From: Streptomyces albus subsp. albus
Lineage (GTDB): Bacteria > Actinomycetota > Actinomycetes > Streptomycetales > Streptomycetaceae
Direction of reading: 5' to 3'
Assembly (NCBI RefSeq): GCF_000725885.1
Contig: NZ_JODR01000016.1
Location: forward strand, 186,001-250,000
Length of the DNA: 64,000 nt
In this document: positions 16,312 through 25,936 of the stretch, in pieces
Layout: every line of letters begins with the position of its first letter
Position numbering within the stretch: position 1 is the stretch's first letter
Made by a program: the position numbers and the translations under genes
The notes under the pieces: model-generated
Database searches by the model: none
What the model was told of the DNA's origin: nothing
The model's input: the letters and a program-made list of their open reading frames with translations, nothing else

Positions 16312-19300
16312 TTAGCGCCAGACCGTGCTGTCGGGGGTGACGACCTGGGTGAGGCGGTCCTCCGCGTCCCAGGTGTAGCGCCAGGTGGCCGGCTTCTTCG
16401 ACAGGCGGGACTTCTGGCGCAGGGTGATGCGGCCCGCCGCGTCGTGTTCGTAGCGCACCTTGCCGGCGGCGGTGATGCGCGTGCCCTCGTACGTGCGCGG
16501 GCCGATCGCCTCCGGGGCGGCGTGGGTGGTGGGCCAGGACGCCTCCGTCTGGTTGCCCGCCTCGTCGTAGGCGTACCGCTCCGTCCAGCCGCGGGCGTGG
16601 ACGGCGGTGACGCGGCCGATCGCGTCCAGGTCGAAGGTGGTCCGGCCGGTGAGGAGGTCCTCCACCTCGGTGAGGTAGCCGTCCGGCCGGTACGTGTACG
16701 AGCGGTGCTGGACCGTCTCCCCGGCAGTCTCCCCGGCCGTCACCGCCTGGGTCCGCAGACGGCCTGCCGGGTCCCACACATGGGAGAGCGTGAGGCCCCC
16801 CGTGCCGATGCGGCGTTCCGTCTCGCGGCCCGCCGCGTCGTGGGTGAAGTCCAGGGTGTGGCCGTTGGCCGTCAGCGACGTGCGGTTGCCCGCCGCGTCG
16901 TAGGTGCTCGTGGAGACGGCACCCGTCGGGGTGACCCGGCGGGTGCGGCGGCCGAGGGCGTCGTACGTGTGGGTCAGCGCCCTGCCGTTGACGAGCTCCG
17001 TCTTGACGCGGCCCAGCTTGTCGCGCTGGTAGCGCAGCTCCGCGTCGGGGCCGACCGCCTCCAGCAGGCGGCCCGCCGCGTCGTACGCGTACGTCGTCAC
17101 CGCGCCGGCCGCGTCCTTGCGGACGGTGCGGCCGAGCGCGTCCCGCTCGTAGGTGATCTCCTCGCCCAGCGGTGTCGTCCGGCGGACCAACTGCCCCGCC
17201 GCGTCAAGCTCGTAGCGCTGCGTGCGGTCGTCGAAGTCGGTCTCGGCGACCAGGCGGCCCGCGGGGTCGTAGGTGTAGTCCCAGGTGAGGCCCTGGGGGT
17301 TGGTGACCTGTGTCAGGCGGAGGTGCGCGTCGTAGGCGAACTCGTAGCGCACTCCGTCCGGGCCCGTGCGGGCCTCCAGCATGTCGAAGTGGGTGTACTC
17401 GTAGCGGGTCTCGCCGCCGGCCGCGTCCAGGTGGCGGGTGCAGTTGCCCTCGCCGTCCCACTCCCAGCGTTCCGTCGCCCCGTCGGGGGTGGTGCGGGAG
17501 GCCAGGTGGCCTTCGGTCGTCCAGGTCAGTTCTGTGACGGCGCCCAGCGGGTCCACCAGGCGGACGGGGCGGCCGAAGGTGTCGCGTTCGTACCGCGTCA
17601 CCCCGCCGAGCGGGTCGGTGATCTCCACTGGGAGGCCCGCCGCGTCGCAGCGCACCCGTGTCACCGCGCCCAGGGGGTCCGTCACCGCGGTGAGACGGCC
17701 GCGGCCGTCGTAGTCGAAGCGTGTCGTGTGGCCGGCCGGGTCGGTCAGGGCAAGGCGGTTGCCCCACTCGTCGAACTCCTGGCACCAGACGGCGCCGTCC
17801 GGGTCCCTCGTCTCGGTGGGGAGGCCGAGCGCGTTGCGGGTGATCGCCACGGTGGTGCCGTCGGGGCGGGTCACCTTTTCGAGGCGGCCCGCCTCGTCGT
17901 AGGCGAAGCGGGTGGTGCGGCCGAGGGGATCGGTGTGGGACAGCGGGCGGCCGTACGGGTCCCGCTCGGTGCGGGTGCGGTGGCCCAAGGGGTCGATCTC
18001 GGCGATCTGCCGGCCGTGCTCGTCGAACACGTAGCGGGTCGTGTGGCCGGCGGCCGTCGTCAGCGCCGTGACCTTGTGGCCGGTGGCCTCGTCCACGCCG
18101 TCGTAGTCGACCCGGACCTGCATGTGCCCCTCGGTGCCGCCCTCGGCGATGCACCGGTGCAGGTTGTCGTAGACGTAGTCGTAGCGGCGGTCGTTGGTGT
18201 CGGTCCAGGACACCACCCGCGCCTCGTCGTCGTACGCGAAACGCAACGGCAGTCCGGACGAGTTGACGACCTCGGTCAGATTGCCGTCTGTGTAGCCGTA
18301 GCGCAGTACCGTCGTGTCGCCGTCCGGGCCGGCGAGGGCGAGGGAAGTGACCCGGTCGTCCTCGACCGCCAGCCGCAGTACGTAGCCGCCGCTGTGGACG
18401 AGGCGCAGCGGCGCGCCCGTCGTCGGGTCGTACTCCCAGGTGATGCTGTGGCCGTTGCGGTCCGTGAGCTGTTCGATGCGGGCGGTGCCGTCGTCGGGTG
18501 CGTCCGGGACCCCGGCCGGCGGGGCGAAGTGCCGCACCCAGCCTGTGTCGGGCTCGGTCAGGGTGTAGCCGCCGTCCGGTGTGCGCTCCAGCGGCATCCG
18601 CTCCTCGCCCGCCGACGGGAAGGTCGGCACACCGGGGGCGGGGTGCGGGTAGGACAGCAGGCGGCCGTCCTCCGAGACGAAGACGACGCCCTCCGCGTCG
18701 ATCTCCAGCCGCTGGTCCAGAGTGGAGGTCCAGGAGGGGCCGAACCAGTGGCCGAGCCGGTAGCCGGACTCGACATGGCGGGTGAAGGCGAGGGGGAGCG
18801 CGCCCGGCAGTTCCAGGTCGTTCTGCACCAGGAACATCCGGCCGGTCGCCAGGTCGATGGGGTCGCTCTCCCCGGTGCAGCGCCTCTTCGACGAGGTGCT
18901 CGACTGGCCCCTGCCCTTCCTCTTGAGCGCGTCCCGGACGCGGGACAGCGTCTTCCCCGCCCGTGCCCCCTTCGTCGCCATCCCCACACCCTTGGTGCCG
19001 AGCAGTTCGGGGATGAGGCGGCCGAAGCCCTCGGCGGGGTCCTTCTTGAAGGCGTCCAGCATGGCCTTGCCCGTGCCGACGGGGTCGTTGGCGGCGCGCA
19101 TGATGCCGGTGACCGTGGAGTTGAGGTTGGTGACGTACTCCGCGGGGTGGGTGATGTTGTAGGGGTCGGCCGGGTTGATACTGCGGACGAAGTTGTTGAG
19201 GCCCGCCAGGCCCTTGACGACGCCACCGGTGACGTGGACGGCGTCCAGCTTGAGGCCCTCCAGGCCGTCGCCGGCCTGGTCCCAGTAGTCCGGCTTGGGC

Positions 19301-19917
19301 GGGGCCGCGTCGCGGGCGGCCTTGACCGCCTTCTGGGCGACACCCGCGGCCGTGTTGCGCTGGGAGCGGGCCTCCTTCAGCTGCTCCTCGGCCTCTTCCT
19401 TCTTGTCGTCCTTGTACTTGGCGACCGCCTCCCGCGCCTGCCCCTGCGCCCACTCGACCGTCGAGGCGAAGGACTCCAGCGCGCCGGCCGCCTTCTCGCA
19501 GGCGTCGGCGGCCTTCGTCCACTTGGCCGGTTCCATGCCGACCTTCTCCCAGAAGGCGTCGGCGGCCTTGCCCTTCAGGGTGCCCTTGGGGAGGCCCTTG
19601 AGGCCGTTGGCGACGTTCTCGAACGCCGTTTTGAAGTCCTTCAGGTGCTGCGCCGTGGAGCGGATCTTGCTGGGGCTGCCGTAGACCAGCCGCTTGGGGT
19701 CCTCCGTCTGGTCGAGCTGGAGCTCGTCGGTCTCGGCGCCGAGCCGGTTGGCGATCGAGCGGGACTTGTCGCGGGTCCAGTCGGCGCCGCTCTCCCAGCC
19801 GATGTCGTCCATCCGGTCGGCGGACCAGTTGCCGAAGCCCTCGACGCCGTCACCGATCTTCTCGGTGACCTTCTCGGCCTTGTCCTCCCAGGAGTCCGGG
19901 ATCAGGTCCCAGCCCAT
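16312..19917 (-). CDS. Rhs/YD-repeat shell protein, prematurely stopped
   Basis: 1201 aa. Residues 1-330 are alpha-helical with WxG-like spacing and a long Lys/Glu helix (YKDDKKEEAEEQLKEARSQR), without a cleaved signal. Around 346-430 is a DUF6531-type domain (GESDPIDLATGRMFLVQNDL). From there to the end run YD repeats (YDPTTGAPLRLVHSG, YDEAGRLEKVTRPDG, YDALGRRTRRVTPTG and many others) that build the hollow Rhs cocoon. It stops at TAA just after VVTPDSTVWR. The same frame continues past the stop as PDLPHPVTLTWDHKG and FYAIVTDLVGTPTE, normal Rhs core, so the stop is a lesion, apparently at a deletion joint. Start ATG overlaps the upstream stop (ATGA). Export is probably by a type VII-like or unknown route. 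Confidence 0.85.
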   Translation of the reverse strand: MGWDLIPDSWEDKAEKVTEKIGDGVEGFGNWSADRMDDIGWESGADWTRDKSRSIANRLGAETDELQLDQTEDPKRLVYGSPSKIRSTAQHLKDFKTAFENVANGLKGLPKGTLKGKAADAFWEKVGMEPAKWTKAADACEKAAGALESFASTVEWAQGQAREAVAKYKDDKKEEAEEQLKEARSQRNTAAGVAQKAVKAARDAAPPKPDYWDQAGDGLEGLKLDAVHVTGGVVKGLAGLNNFVRSINPADPYNITHPAEYVTNLNSTVTGIMRAANDPVGTGKAMLDAFKKDPAEGFGRLIPELLGTKGVGMATKGARAGKTLSRVRDALKRKGRGQSSTSSKRRCTGESDPIDLATGRMFLVQNDLELPGALPLAFTRHVESGYRLGHWFGPSWTSTLDQRLEIDAEGVVFVSEDGRLLSYPHPAPGVPTFPSAGEERMPLERTPDGGYTLTEPDTGWVRHFAPPAGVPDAPDDGTARIEQLTDRNGHSITWEYDPTTGAPLRLVHSGGYVLRLAVEDDRVTSLALAGPDGDTTVLRYGYTDGNLTEVVNSSGLPLRFAYDDEARVVSWTDTNDRRYDYVYDNLHRCIAEGGTEGHMQVRVDYDGVDEATGHKVTALTTAAGHTTRYVFDEHGRQIAEIDPLGHRTRTERDPYGRPLSHTDPLGRTTRFAYDEAGRLEKVTRPDGTTVAITRNALGLPTETRDPDGAVWCQEFDEWGNRLALTDPAGHTTRFDYDGRGRLTAVTDPLGAVTRVRCDAAGLPVEITDPLGGVTRYERDTFGRPVRLVDPLGAVTELTWTTEGHLASRTTPDGATERWEWDGEGNCTRHLDAAGGETRYEYTHFDMLEARTGPDGVRYEFAYDAHLRLTQVTNPQGLTWDYTYDPAGRLVAETDFDDRTQRYELDAAGQLVRRTTPLGEEITYERDALGRTVRKDAAGAVTTYAYDAAGRLLEAVGPDAELRYQRDKLGRVKTELVNGRALTHTYDALGRRTRRVTPTGAVSTSTYDAAGNRTSLTANGHTLDFTHDAAGRETERRIGTGGLTLSHVWDPAGRLRTQAVTAGETAGETVQHRSYTYRPDGYLTEVEDLLTGRTTFDLDAIGRVTAVHARGWTERYAYDEAGNQTEASWPTTHAAPEAIGPRTYEGTRITAAGKVRYEHDAAGRITLRQKSRLSKKPATWRYTWDAEDRLTQVVTPDSTVWR

Positions 19918-20564
19918 CAGCTCTCACCCCCCTGCTGCCGGGCCCGCTCCTCGGGCGAGGGGCCGAACAGCTCGTCCTGCTTGGCCTGGACCTGCTCGTC
20001 GCTGACGCCGGTCGCGCCCTGGAACACGTCCATGTACATGCCGCCGCGGCCCTTGCTGGTCAGCTCGCGGCCGGTGTCCTTCCAGTCCTGGCTGATCTGG
20101 TCGCCGGCCTTGTCCCAGGACTCGCCGCTCCAGTCCGGGGCGTCGGGGGTGAGGATGTCGCCGTAGCTCTGCTTGACGACCTCTTCCTCACTGGCGTGCG
20201 GGTTGCCGGTGTAGAGGACCGAGTTCATGGCCACCTTCATCGTCCCGGCCCGGTACCGGTCCTCCTCGTACGACATCCCCGCCGACAGCCCCAGCTTCTG
20301 GGCGAGCGCGTTGGCGTTCTGGACCAGGGCGCGTACGCCCCACTCCCACTTCTCGCAGAAGTCCTCGAAGTCGACGGACAGGCCGTGGTGGCCCATCTCC
20401 ATGCCCGTGAGGGACAGCTCCTCGAAGCCGGCGCCCTGGAGTGCGTCGGTGGCCCCGCTGCCGGACTGTTTGAGTTCGTTGATGGCACCGTTGAGTCCCT
20501 TCTCGATCAGATCGAGGGACTCCTTGTTCCATACGACGCCGTCGTCGCCTTTGGGGCCGCTCAT
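19917..20564 (-). CDS. helical secretion-partner protein of the Rhs operon
   Basis: 215 aa. Start ATG at 20564 overlaps the SseB-like stop, and its own stop overlaps the Rhs start, both as ATGA. All-helical prediction from composition (LIEKGLNGAINELKQ, FCEKWEWGVRALVQNANALA, ARQQGGES tail) with a W-x-W in the middle, like WXG100-superfamily or ESX-associated proteins found before large Streptomyces toxins. Likely a chaperone or co-exported partner of the Rhs shell. Exact family not certain. Confidence 0.8.
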   Translation of the reverse strand: MSGPKGDDGVVWNKESLDLIEKGLNGAINELKQSGSGATDALQGAGFEELSLTGMEMGHHGLSVDFEDFCEKWEWGVRALVQNANALAQKLGLSAGMSYEEDRYRAGTMKVAMNSVLYTGNPHASEEEVVKQSYGDILTPDAPDWSGESWDKAGDQISQDWKDTGRELTSKGRGGMYMDVFQGATGVSDEQVQAKQDELFGPSPEERARQQGGES

Positions 20565-20974
20565 CGGCCGCCCTCCCCCCGGTGGGCCGGGCCGTCCACG
20601 GCGGCCTCGTCGGGCACGATGCCGCGCGCGGGCGGGAAGAGCATGGAGCCGTCCTGGTCCGCGGCGTTGACGGCGACACCCGTGGGGCCGTCCAGCGCGG
20701 GGACGACGGCGTCGAGCAGGCGGGCACCCAGGACGGAGACGTACGTCCACTCCGTGCCGGGAGCCTCCCCGCGCTCCTGGGCGAACCGCGCCAGGGCCGC
20801 CTCGTCGGTGAAGGCGAAGATCCACCGGATCCCGCCGTAGTGGGCGGACATCAGACGGTCGTCGGTTACCGTGGGCACCAGCATCGCCGTCCGCCGGAAT
20901 TCGCCCAGCAGTGCGGCGGGGTCCCCCGTACCGGCACGCGTCGCCGCTATCTCTTCCCGGAGCTCCATCCCCAC
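20561..20974 (-). CDS. SseB-like domain protein, first gene of the Rhs operon
   Basis: 137 aa. Middle part fits SseB N-terminal-like domains (FRRTAMLVPTVTDDRLMSAH, GIRWIFAFTDEAALARFAQE, GVAVNAADQDGSMLFPPA). Such proteins occur beside type VII-like and polymorphic toxin genes in Streptomyces. It heads the operon and is coupled to the next gene by a 4-nt overlap. A role in toxin handling is inferred from context only. Confidence 0.8.
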   Translation of the reverse strand: MGMELREEIAATRAGTGDPAALLGEFRRTAMLVPTVTDDRLMSAHYGGIRWIFAFTDEAALARFAQERGEAPGTEWTYVSVLGARLLDAVVPALDGPTGVAVNAADQDGSMLFPPARGIVPDEAAVDGPAHRGEGGR

Positions 20975-21134
20975 CCCTTAGTCCCCGGTGTCTCCGTACC
21001 GTGAGCAGTCACTACGGTAAGCATCGCAGCGTATGATCACGCAAGGTCATAAGCGCTGCTCACGTCGGTGCCCGTGAGGGCGCGGCGCAGAGGGTGCGGT
21101 GTTCGTGCACGGGGCCCGACCCGTGATAATGCCC

Positions 21135-21154
21135 GGATTGGCGCGCGCCAATCC
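21135..21154. promoter_or_regulatory. 20-bp perfect palindrome upstream of the S10 operon
   Basis: GGATTGGCGCGCGCCAATCC reads the same on both strands. It ends six bases before the TATGGC/CACACT region that looks like the -10 area, so a bound dimer could cover the core promoter. Confidence 0.5.
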
Positions 21155-21352
21155 CGCTATGGCACACTGTCCAGGTTGCTCGGTTGAGTGCCGATGCTGC
21201 GCGCCTCCCGCCGGGAGGACCGGAAGCGAGTCCCAAGGTATTCGTCGTCCCTCATCAGGGGCGGAAGTACGGGAATCTTCCGGGAAGTGCAGGAGGGGCT
21301 TCCAACCAGGCACCCGGTGGGTTTCTCCCCCCGGCTTCTTCCTCTTACGGGA

Positions 21353-21391
21353 CCTCCGAGCCCGCAGGGCCTCGGAGGCGCACTCCTGCGG
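21353..21391 (+). promoter_or_regulatory. mutually exclusive leader hairpins before rpsJ
   Basis: CCTCCGAG (21353-21360) pairs with CTCGGAGG (21371-21378). CCGCAGG (21362-21368), in the loop of that stem, pairs with CCTGCGG (21385-21391). Only one stem can form at a time, the layout expected of an attenuator. Which ligand would switch it is unknown; L4, encoded in this operon, is the classical candidate. Confidence 0.4.
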
Positions 21392-21498
21392 AGTCGTACG
21401 GGAAGCAAGCCGACACGCCCGACCGCGTGGGTCGGAGGGTGACGGGGCGGGACCCATGGGTTCCAGAGCGTGACGAGAGACAGGACTACGAAGTAGCC

Positions 21499-21807
21499 AT
21501 GGCGGGACAGAAGATCCGCATCAGGCTCAAGGCCTACGACCACGAGGTCATCGACAACTCGGCGAAGAAGATCGTCGAGACGGTGACGCGTACTGGCGCG
21601 TCGGTCGCCGGCCCGGTGCCGCTGCCCACAGAGAAGAACGTGTACTGCGTCATCAAGTCGCCGCACAAGTACAAGGACTCGCGCGAGCACTTCGAGATGC
21701 GCACCCACAAGCGTCTGATCGACATCCTCGACCCGACGCCCAAGACCGTTGACTCGCTGATGCGCCTGGACCTCCCGGCCGGCGTCGACATCGAGATCAA
21801 GCTCTGA
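21499..21807 (+). CDS. rpsJ: ribosomal protein S10 (uS10)
   Basis: 102 aa, normal length. N-terminus [19 protein letters not shown] and the loop [20 protein letters not shown] are diagnostic; the C-terminal half holds [21 protein letters not shown]10 sits in the 30S head and, with NusB, in antitermination complexes. First gene of the S10 operon, 16 bp before rplC. Confidence 0.98.
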   Translation: MAGQKIRIRLKAYDHEVIDNSAKKIVETVTRTGASVAGPVPLPTEKNVYCVIKSPHKYKDSREHFEMRTHKRLIDILDPTPKTVDSLMRLDLPAGVDIEIKL

Positions 21808-21823
21808 GGGGTGCGGGAAGAAG

Positions 21824-22468
21824 ATGGCTAAGCAGATCAAGGGCGTCCTGGGCGAGAAGCTCGGCATGACCCAGGTCTGGGACGAGAACAACCGCGTCGT
21901 TCCCGTGACCGTCGTCAAGGCCGGGCCGAACGTCGTGACCCAGGTCCGCACCGCAGACAGGGACGGCTACGAGGCCGTCCAGATCGCCTTCGGCGAGATC
22001 GACCCGCGCAAGGTGAACAAGCCCCTCAAGGGCCACTTCGCCAAGGCCGACGTCACCCCCCGCCGCCACCTGGTGGAGATCCGCACCACCGACGCCTCCG
22101 AGTACACGCTCGGCCAGGAGCTCGGCGCGGACACCTTCGAGGCCGGCGTCAAGGTGGACGTCACCGGCAAGTCGAAGGGCAAGGGCTTCGCCGGCGGCAT
22201 GAAGCGCCACGGCTTCCACGGCGGCAAGGCTTCGCACGGTGCGCATCGCGTGCACCGCAAGCCGGGCGCCATCGGTGGCTGCGCCACCCCGGGCCGTGTC
22301 TTCAAGGGCACCCGCATGGCCGGCCGGATGGGCAACGAGCGGGTCACCACCCAGAACCTGACCGTCCACGCCGTTGACGCGGAGAAGGGCCTGCTGCTCA
22401 TCAAGGGCGCAGTCCCCGGTCCGAACGGCGGCCTCGTCCTGGTCCGTACCGCGGCCAAGGGGGCCTGA
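21824..22468 (+). CDS. rplC: ribosomal protein L3 (uL3)
   Basis: 214 aa. [20 protein letters not shown] at the N-terminus and the long central loop reaching the peptidyl transferase centre ([20 protein letters not shown]) identify L3. The loop glutamine/glycine motif of the family is intact. Start ATG follows GGGAAGAAG. Seven bases separate it from rplD. Confidence 0.98.
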   Translation: MAKQIKGVLGEKLGMTQVWDENNRVVPVTVVKAGPNVVTQVRTADRDGYEAVQIAFGEIDPRKVNKPLKGHFAKADVTPRRHLVEIRTTDASEYTLGQELGADTFEAGVKVDVTGKSKGKGFAGGMKRHGFHGGKASHGAHRVHRKPGAIGGCATPGRVFKGTRMAGRMGNERVTTQNLTVHAVDAEKGLLLIKGAVPGPNGGLVLVRTAAKGA

Positions 22469-22475
22469 GGAACCG

Positions 22476-23123
22476 ATGAGCACCATTGACATCCTTTCGC
22501 CGGCCGGCGAGAAGACCGGGACCGTCGAGCTCCCCGCGGAGATCTTCGACGCGCAGGTCAGCGTTCCGCTGATCCACCAGGTCGTCGTCGCCCAGCTGGC
22601 CGCTGCCCGTCAGGGCACGCACAAGACCAAGACCCGCGGCGAGGTCCGCGGCGGTGGCAAGAAGCCGTACCGCCAGAAGGGCACCGGCCGCGCCCGTCAG
22701 GGTTCGGTCCGCGCGCCGCAGTTCGCCGGCGGTGGCGTCGTGCACGGCCCCGTGCCGCGCGACTACTCGCAGCGGACCCCGAAGAAGATGAAGGCCGCCG
22801 CCCTGCGCGGTGCCCTCTCCGACCGGGCCCGCCACGGCCGCGTCCACGTCGTGTCCGGCGTGGTCGACGGCGAGGTCTCCACCAAGGCGGCCAAGGCGCT
22901 GCTCGGCAAGGTCAGCGACCGGAAGCACGTGCTCCTCGTCGCCGAGCGCAGTGACGAGAAGGCCTGGCTGTCCGCCCGCAACCTGCCCCAGGTCCACATC
23001 CTGGAGCCGGGCCAGCTGAACACCTACGACGTGCTCGTCTCCGACGACGTGGTCTTCACCCAGACCGCGCTGGAGTCCTTCGTTGCTGGCCCGAAGGCCC
23101 ACACCGAAGGGAGCGACGCCTGA
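22476..23123 (+). CDS. rplD: ribosomal protein L4 (uL4)
   Basis: 215 aa from ATG 22476 (GAGGAACCG upstream); the open frame reaching further back is rplC in another frame. [20 protein letters not shown] is the extended loop that lines the exit tunnel. L4 is a known autogenous regulator of S10 operons in other bacteria. Overlaps rplW by one base (TGATG). Confidence 0.97.
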   Translation: MSTIDILSPAGEKTGTVELPAEIFDAQVSVPLIHQVVVAQLAAARQGTHKTKTRGEVRGGGKKPYRQKGTGRARQGSVRAPQFAGGGVVHGPVPRDYSQRTPKKMKAAALRGALSDRARHGRVHVVSGVVDGEVSTKAAKALLGKVSDRKHVLLVAERSDEKAWLSARNLPQVHILEPGQLNTYDVLVSDDVVFTQTALESFVAGPKAHTEGSDA

Positions 23124-23545
23124 TGGCTACGCGACACCCGAGCATCGCCTCCAAGGCAGCGAAGGCCGCGAAGGCCGCCCGCGTCGCCAAGGCTGCCCGC
23201 CGGGCCGCCGAGGGTCCGGGCCCGATCGCGCCCGCCGACCCGAGCAAGGTCTTCAGCGACCCGCGTGACCTGCTGATCCGGCCGGTCGTCTCGGAGAAGA
23301 GCTACGCGCTGCTCGACGAGAACAAGTACACGTTCATCGTGGACCCCCGCGCGAACAAGACCCAGATCAAGCAGGCCGTCGAAGAGGTCTTCTCGGTCAA
23401 GGTCGCCGGGGTCAACACGATCAACCGCCAGGGCAAGCGCAAGCGCACCCGCACCGGTTACGGCAAGCGCGCCGACACCAAGCGCGCCATCGTGACCCTT
23501 GTCGAGGGCGACCGAATCGACATCTTCGGCGGCCCGGCCTCCTGA
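23123..23545 (+). CDS. rplW: ribosomal protein L23 (uL23) with Ala/Lys-rich N-terminal extension
   Basis: 140 aa, longer than the usual 95-100. Residues 1-35 are an [21 protein letters not shown] basic extension; the L23 core begins near [20 protein letters not shown] and includes [21 protein letters not shown]23 lies at the tunnel exit and docks trigger factor and SRP. A similar extension is usual in some Streptomyces; it starts by coupling with the rplD stop. Confidence 0.96.
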   Translation: MATRHPSIASKAAKAAKAARVAKAARRAAEGPGPIAPADPSKVFSDPRDLLIRPVVSEKSYALLDENKYTFIVDPRANKTQIKQAVEEVFSVKVAGVNTINRQGKRKRTRTGYGKRADTKRAIVTLVEGDRIDIFGGPAS

Positions 23546-23591
23546 CGGAGGCGGGGACGTTCTGAAGTCCGGAATTTCCGAGGACTGAGAA

Positions 23592-24428
23592 ATGGGTATC
23601 CGCAAGTACAAGCCGACGACTCCTGGCCGTCGTGGCGCCAGTGTCGCCGACTTCGTCGAGGTCACGCGGTCCACGCCGGAGAAGTCGCTGGTCCGCCCGC
23701 TGCACAGCAAGGGTGGCCGTAACAACGCCGGCCGTGTGACCGCCCGTCACCAGGGTGGTGGCCACAAGCGCGCCTACCGCGTGATCGACTTCCGTCGGCA
23801 CGACAAGGACGGCGTGCCCGCGAAGGTCGCGCACATCGAGTACGACCCGAACCGCACCGCGCGCATCGCGCTGCTGCACTACGTGGACGGCGAGAAGCGC
23901 TACATCCTCGCCCCCCGCGGCATCCAGCAGGGCGACCGGATCGAGAACGGCCAGGGCGCCGACATCAAGCCGGGCAACAACCTGCCGCTGCGCTTCATCC
24001 CGGTCGGTACGACGATCCACGCGATCGAGCTGAAGCCGGGCGGCGGCGCCAAGTTCGCCCGCTCCGCCGGTGCTTCGGTGCAGCTGCTGGCGAAGGAGGG
24101 CCGCATGGCCCACCTGCGTATGCCGTCCGGTGAGATCCGGCTGGTCGACGTCCGCTGCCGCGCCACCGTCGGCGAGGTCGGCAACGCCGAGCAGTCGAAC
24201 ATCAACTGGGGCAAGGCCGGCCGTATGCGGTGGAAGGGCGTCCGCCCGACCGTCCGCGGTGTGGTCATGAACCCGATCGACCACCCGCACGGTGGTGGTG
24301 AGGGCCGTACCTCCGGTGGCCGCCACCCGGTTTCGCCGTGGGGTCAGAAGGAGGGCCGTACGCGCTCGCCGAAGAAGGCCAGCAACAAGTACATCGTCCG
24401 CCGCCGCAAGACGAACAAGAAGCGCTAG
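23592..24428 (+). CDS. rplB: ribosomal protein L2 (uL2)
   Basis: 278 aa, typical. [20 protein letters not shown] start, [20 protein letters not shown] core, and the C-terminal [20 protein letters not shown] loop with the histidine needed for peptidyl transfer. Shine-Dalgarno GAGGAC lies before the ATG. Confidence 0.98.
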   Translation: MGIRKYKPTTPGRRGASVADFVEVTRSTPEKSLVRPLHSKGGRNNAGRVTARHQGGGHKRAYRVIDFRRHDKDGVPAKVAHIEYDPNRTARIALLHYVDGEKRYILAPRGIQQGDRIENGQGADIKPGNNLPLRFIPVGTTIHAIELKPGGGAKFARSAGASVQLLAKEGRMAHLRMPSGEIRLVDVRCRATVGEVGNAEQSNINWGKAGRMRWKGVRPTVRGVVMNPIDHPHGGGEGRTSGGRHPVSPWGQKEGRTRSPKKASNKYIVRRRKTNKKR

Positions 24429-24442
24429 GAGGCGGGTTTTAG

Positions 24443-24724
24443 ATGCCGCGCAGTCTCAAGAAGGGGCCCTTCGTCGACGACCACCTCGCCAAGAAGGTGG
24501 ACGCGCAGAACGAAGCCGGCACCAAGAACGTCATCAAGACCTGGTCCCGCCGCTCGATGATCGTCCCGGCCATGCTGGGCCACACGATCGCGGTGCACGA
24601 CGGCCGCAAGCACGTCCCGGTGTTCGTCACCGAGTCGATGGTCGGCCACAAGCTCGGCGAGTTCGCTCCGACCCGCACCTTCCGTGGCCACGTGAAGGAA
24701 GACCGCAAGTCGCGTCGCCGCTGA
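24443..24724 (+). CDS. rpsS: ribosomal protein S19 (uS19)
   Basis: 93 aa. [40 protein letters not shown] and the basic tail [13 protein letters not shown] are diagnostic. Fourteen bases after rplB, with TAGGAGG formed at the rplB stop acting as ribosome site. Confidence 0.98.
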   Translation: MPRSLKKGPFVDDHLAKKVDAQNEAGTKNVIKTWSRRSMIVPAMLGHTIAVHDGRKHVPVFVTESMVGHKLGEFAPTRTFRGHVKEDRKSRRR

Positions 24725-24764
24725 GCGGGTGTGTTGACCAATGACTGACACCGAAGGGACAACC

Positions 24765-25112
24765 ATGGAAGCCAGGGCCTCCGCGCGCTACGTGCGCGTC
24801 ACGCCCATGAAGGCCCGCCGGGTGGTGGACCTTGTCCGTGGCATGGACGCCACGGAGGCTCAGGCGGTCCTGCGTTTCGCCCCGCAGGCCGCGAGCGTGC
24901 CGGTGGGCAAGGTGCTTGACAGCGCCATCGCCAACGCCGCGCACAACTACGACCACACCGACGTCAACAGCCTCTACATCTCCGAGGCCTACGTTGACGA
25001 GGGCCCGACCCTGAAGCGGTTCCGGCCGCGCGCGCAGGGCCGCGCCTACCGGATCCGTAAGCGGACGAGCCACATCACCGTGGTCGTGAGCAGCAAGGAA
25101 GGAACCCGGTAA
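24765..25112 (+). CDS. rplV: ribosomal protein L22 (uL22)
   Basis: 115 aa from ATG 24765, placed by GAAGGG nine bases upstream and by the family start [20 protein letters not shown]; an ATG at 24741 would add eight residues of no homology. The C-terminal hairpin ([20 protein letters not shown]) reaches into the exit tunnel near the macrolide site. Stop overlaps the rpsC start (TAATG). Confidence 0.96.
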   Translation: MEARASARYVRVTPMKARRVVDLVRGMDATEAQAVLRFAPQAASVPVGKVLDSAIANAAHNYDHTDVNSLYISEAYVDEGPTLKRFRPRAQGRAYRIRKRTSHITVVVSSKEGTR

Positions 25113-25933
25113 TGGGCCAGAAGGTAAACCCGCACGGGTTCCGGCTCGGCGTCACCACCGACTTCAAGTCGCGCTGGTATGCCGACAAGCTCTACAAGGA
25201 CTACGTCAAGGAAGACGTCGCCATCCGCCGCATGCTCACCCAGGGCATGGAGCGGGCCGGCATCTCCAAGGTGGAGATCGAGCGCACGCGTGACCGCGTC
25301 CGCGTCGATGTCCACACCGCCCGCCCGGGCATCGTCATCGGCCGCCGCGGCGCCGAGGCGGACCGGCTGCGCGGCAACCTGGAGAAGCTGACCGGCAAGC
25401 AGATCCAGTTCAACATCCTCGAGGTGAAGAACCCCGAGACGGACGCGCAGCTCGTGGCCCAGGCGGTCGCCGAGCAGCTGTCCTCCCGGGTCTCCTTCCG
25501 CCGCGCCATGCGCAAGAGCATGCAGACGGCGATGAAGGCCGGTGCCAAGGGCATCAAGATCCAGTGCGGCGGCCGTCTCGGCGGCGCCGAGATGTCGCGC
25601 TCGGAGTTCTACCGCGAGGGCCGGGTGCCGCTGCACACCCTGCGCGCCAACGTCGACTACGGCTTCTTCGAGGCCCGGACGACCTTCGGCCGCATCGGTG
25701 TGAAGGTGTGGATCTACAAGGGCGACGTCAAGAACATCGCTGAGGTGCGCGCCGAGAACGCCGCTGCCCGTGCCGGCAACCGTCCGTCGCGCGGCAACGA
25801 CCGCCCGCGTCGGGGCGGCGAGCGTCGGGGCCGCAAGCCGCAGCAGAACCAGCAGGCCGAGGCTCCCAAGGCGGAGTCCGTCGCCCCCGCCGGTGCTGCT
25901 GCCGAGCCGAGCGCTTCTGGAAAGGAGAGCTGA
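25112..25933 (+). CDS. rpsC: ribosomal protein S3 (uS3)
   Basis: 273 aa. N-terminal [14 protein letters not shown] and KH-domain [20 protein letters not shown]; the core ends near [11 protein letters not shown] (about residue 212). The remaining 60 residues are an Arg/Pro/Ala-rich extension usual in actinobacteria. S3 forms part of the mRNA entry channel. Confidence 0.98.
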   Translation: MGQKVNPHGFRLGVTTDFKSRWYADKLYKDYVKEDVAIRRMLTQGMERAGISKVEIERTRDRVRVDVHTARPGIVIGRRGAEADRLRGNLEKLTGKQIQFNILEVKNPETDAQLVAQAVAEQLSSRVSFRRAMRKSMQTAMKAGAKGIKIQCGGRLGGAEMSRSEFYREGRVPLHTLRANVDYGFFEARTTFGRIGVKVWIYKGDVKNIAEVRAENAAARAGNRPSRGNDRPRRGGERRGRKPQQNQQAEAPKAESVAPAGAAAEPSASGKES

Positions 25934-25936
25934 CCC

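Larger units (their letters stand above)
20975..21498 (+). promoter_or_regulatory. S10-operon promoter region and long leader
   Basis: 524 bp without a gene of its own. The probable promoter lies around 21135-21170, where a 20-bp palindrome is followed by TATGGCACACTGT. The leader then carries GC hairpins, among them two that cannot form together (21353-21378 and 21362-21391). An open frame runs through the leader into rpsJ but has no family pattern. Ribosomal-protein feedback is the usual job of such leaders. Confidence 0.55.

Noticed and set aside
15994..20166. 1390-codon open frame opposite the Rhs gene
   Set aside because: Composition is Val/Arg/Gly noise; minus strand has dozens of YD repeats.
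21184..21498. Possible 105-residue N-terminal extension of S10
   Set aside because: S10 has normal length from the ATG at 21499; the extension has no homology and lies across leader hairpins.
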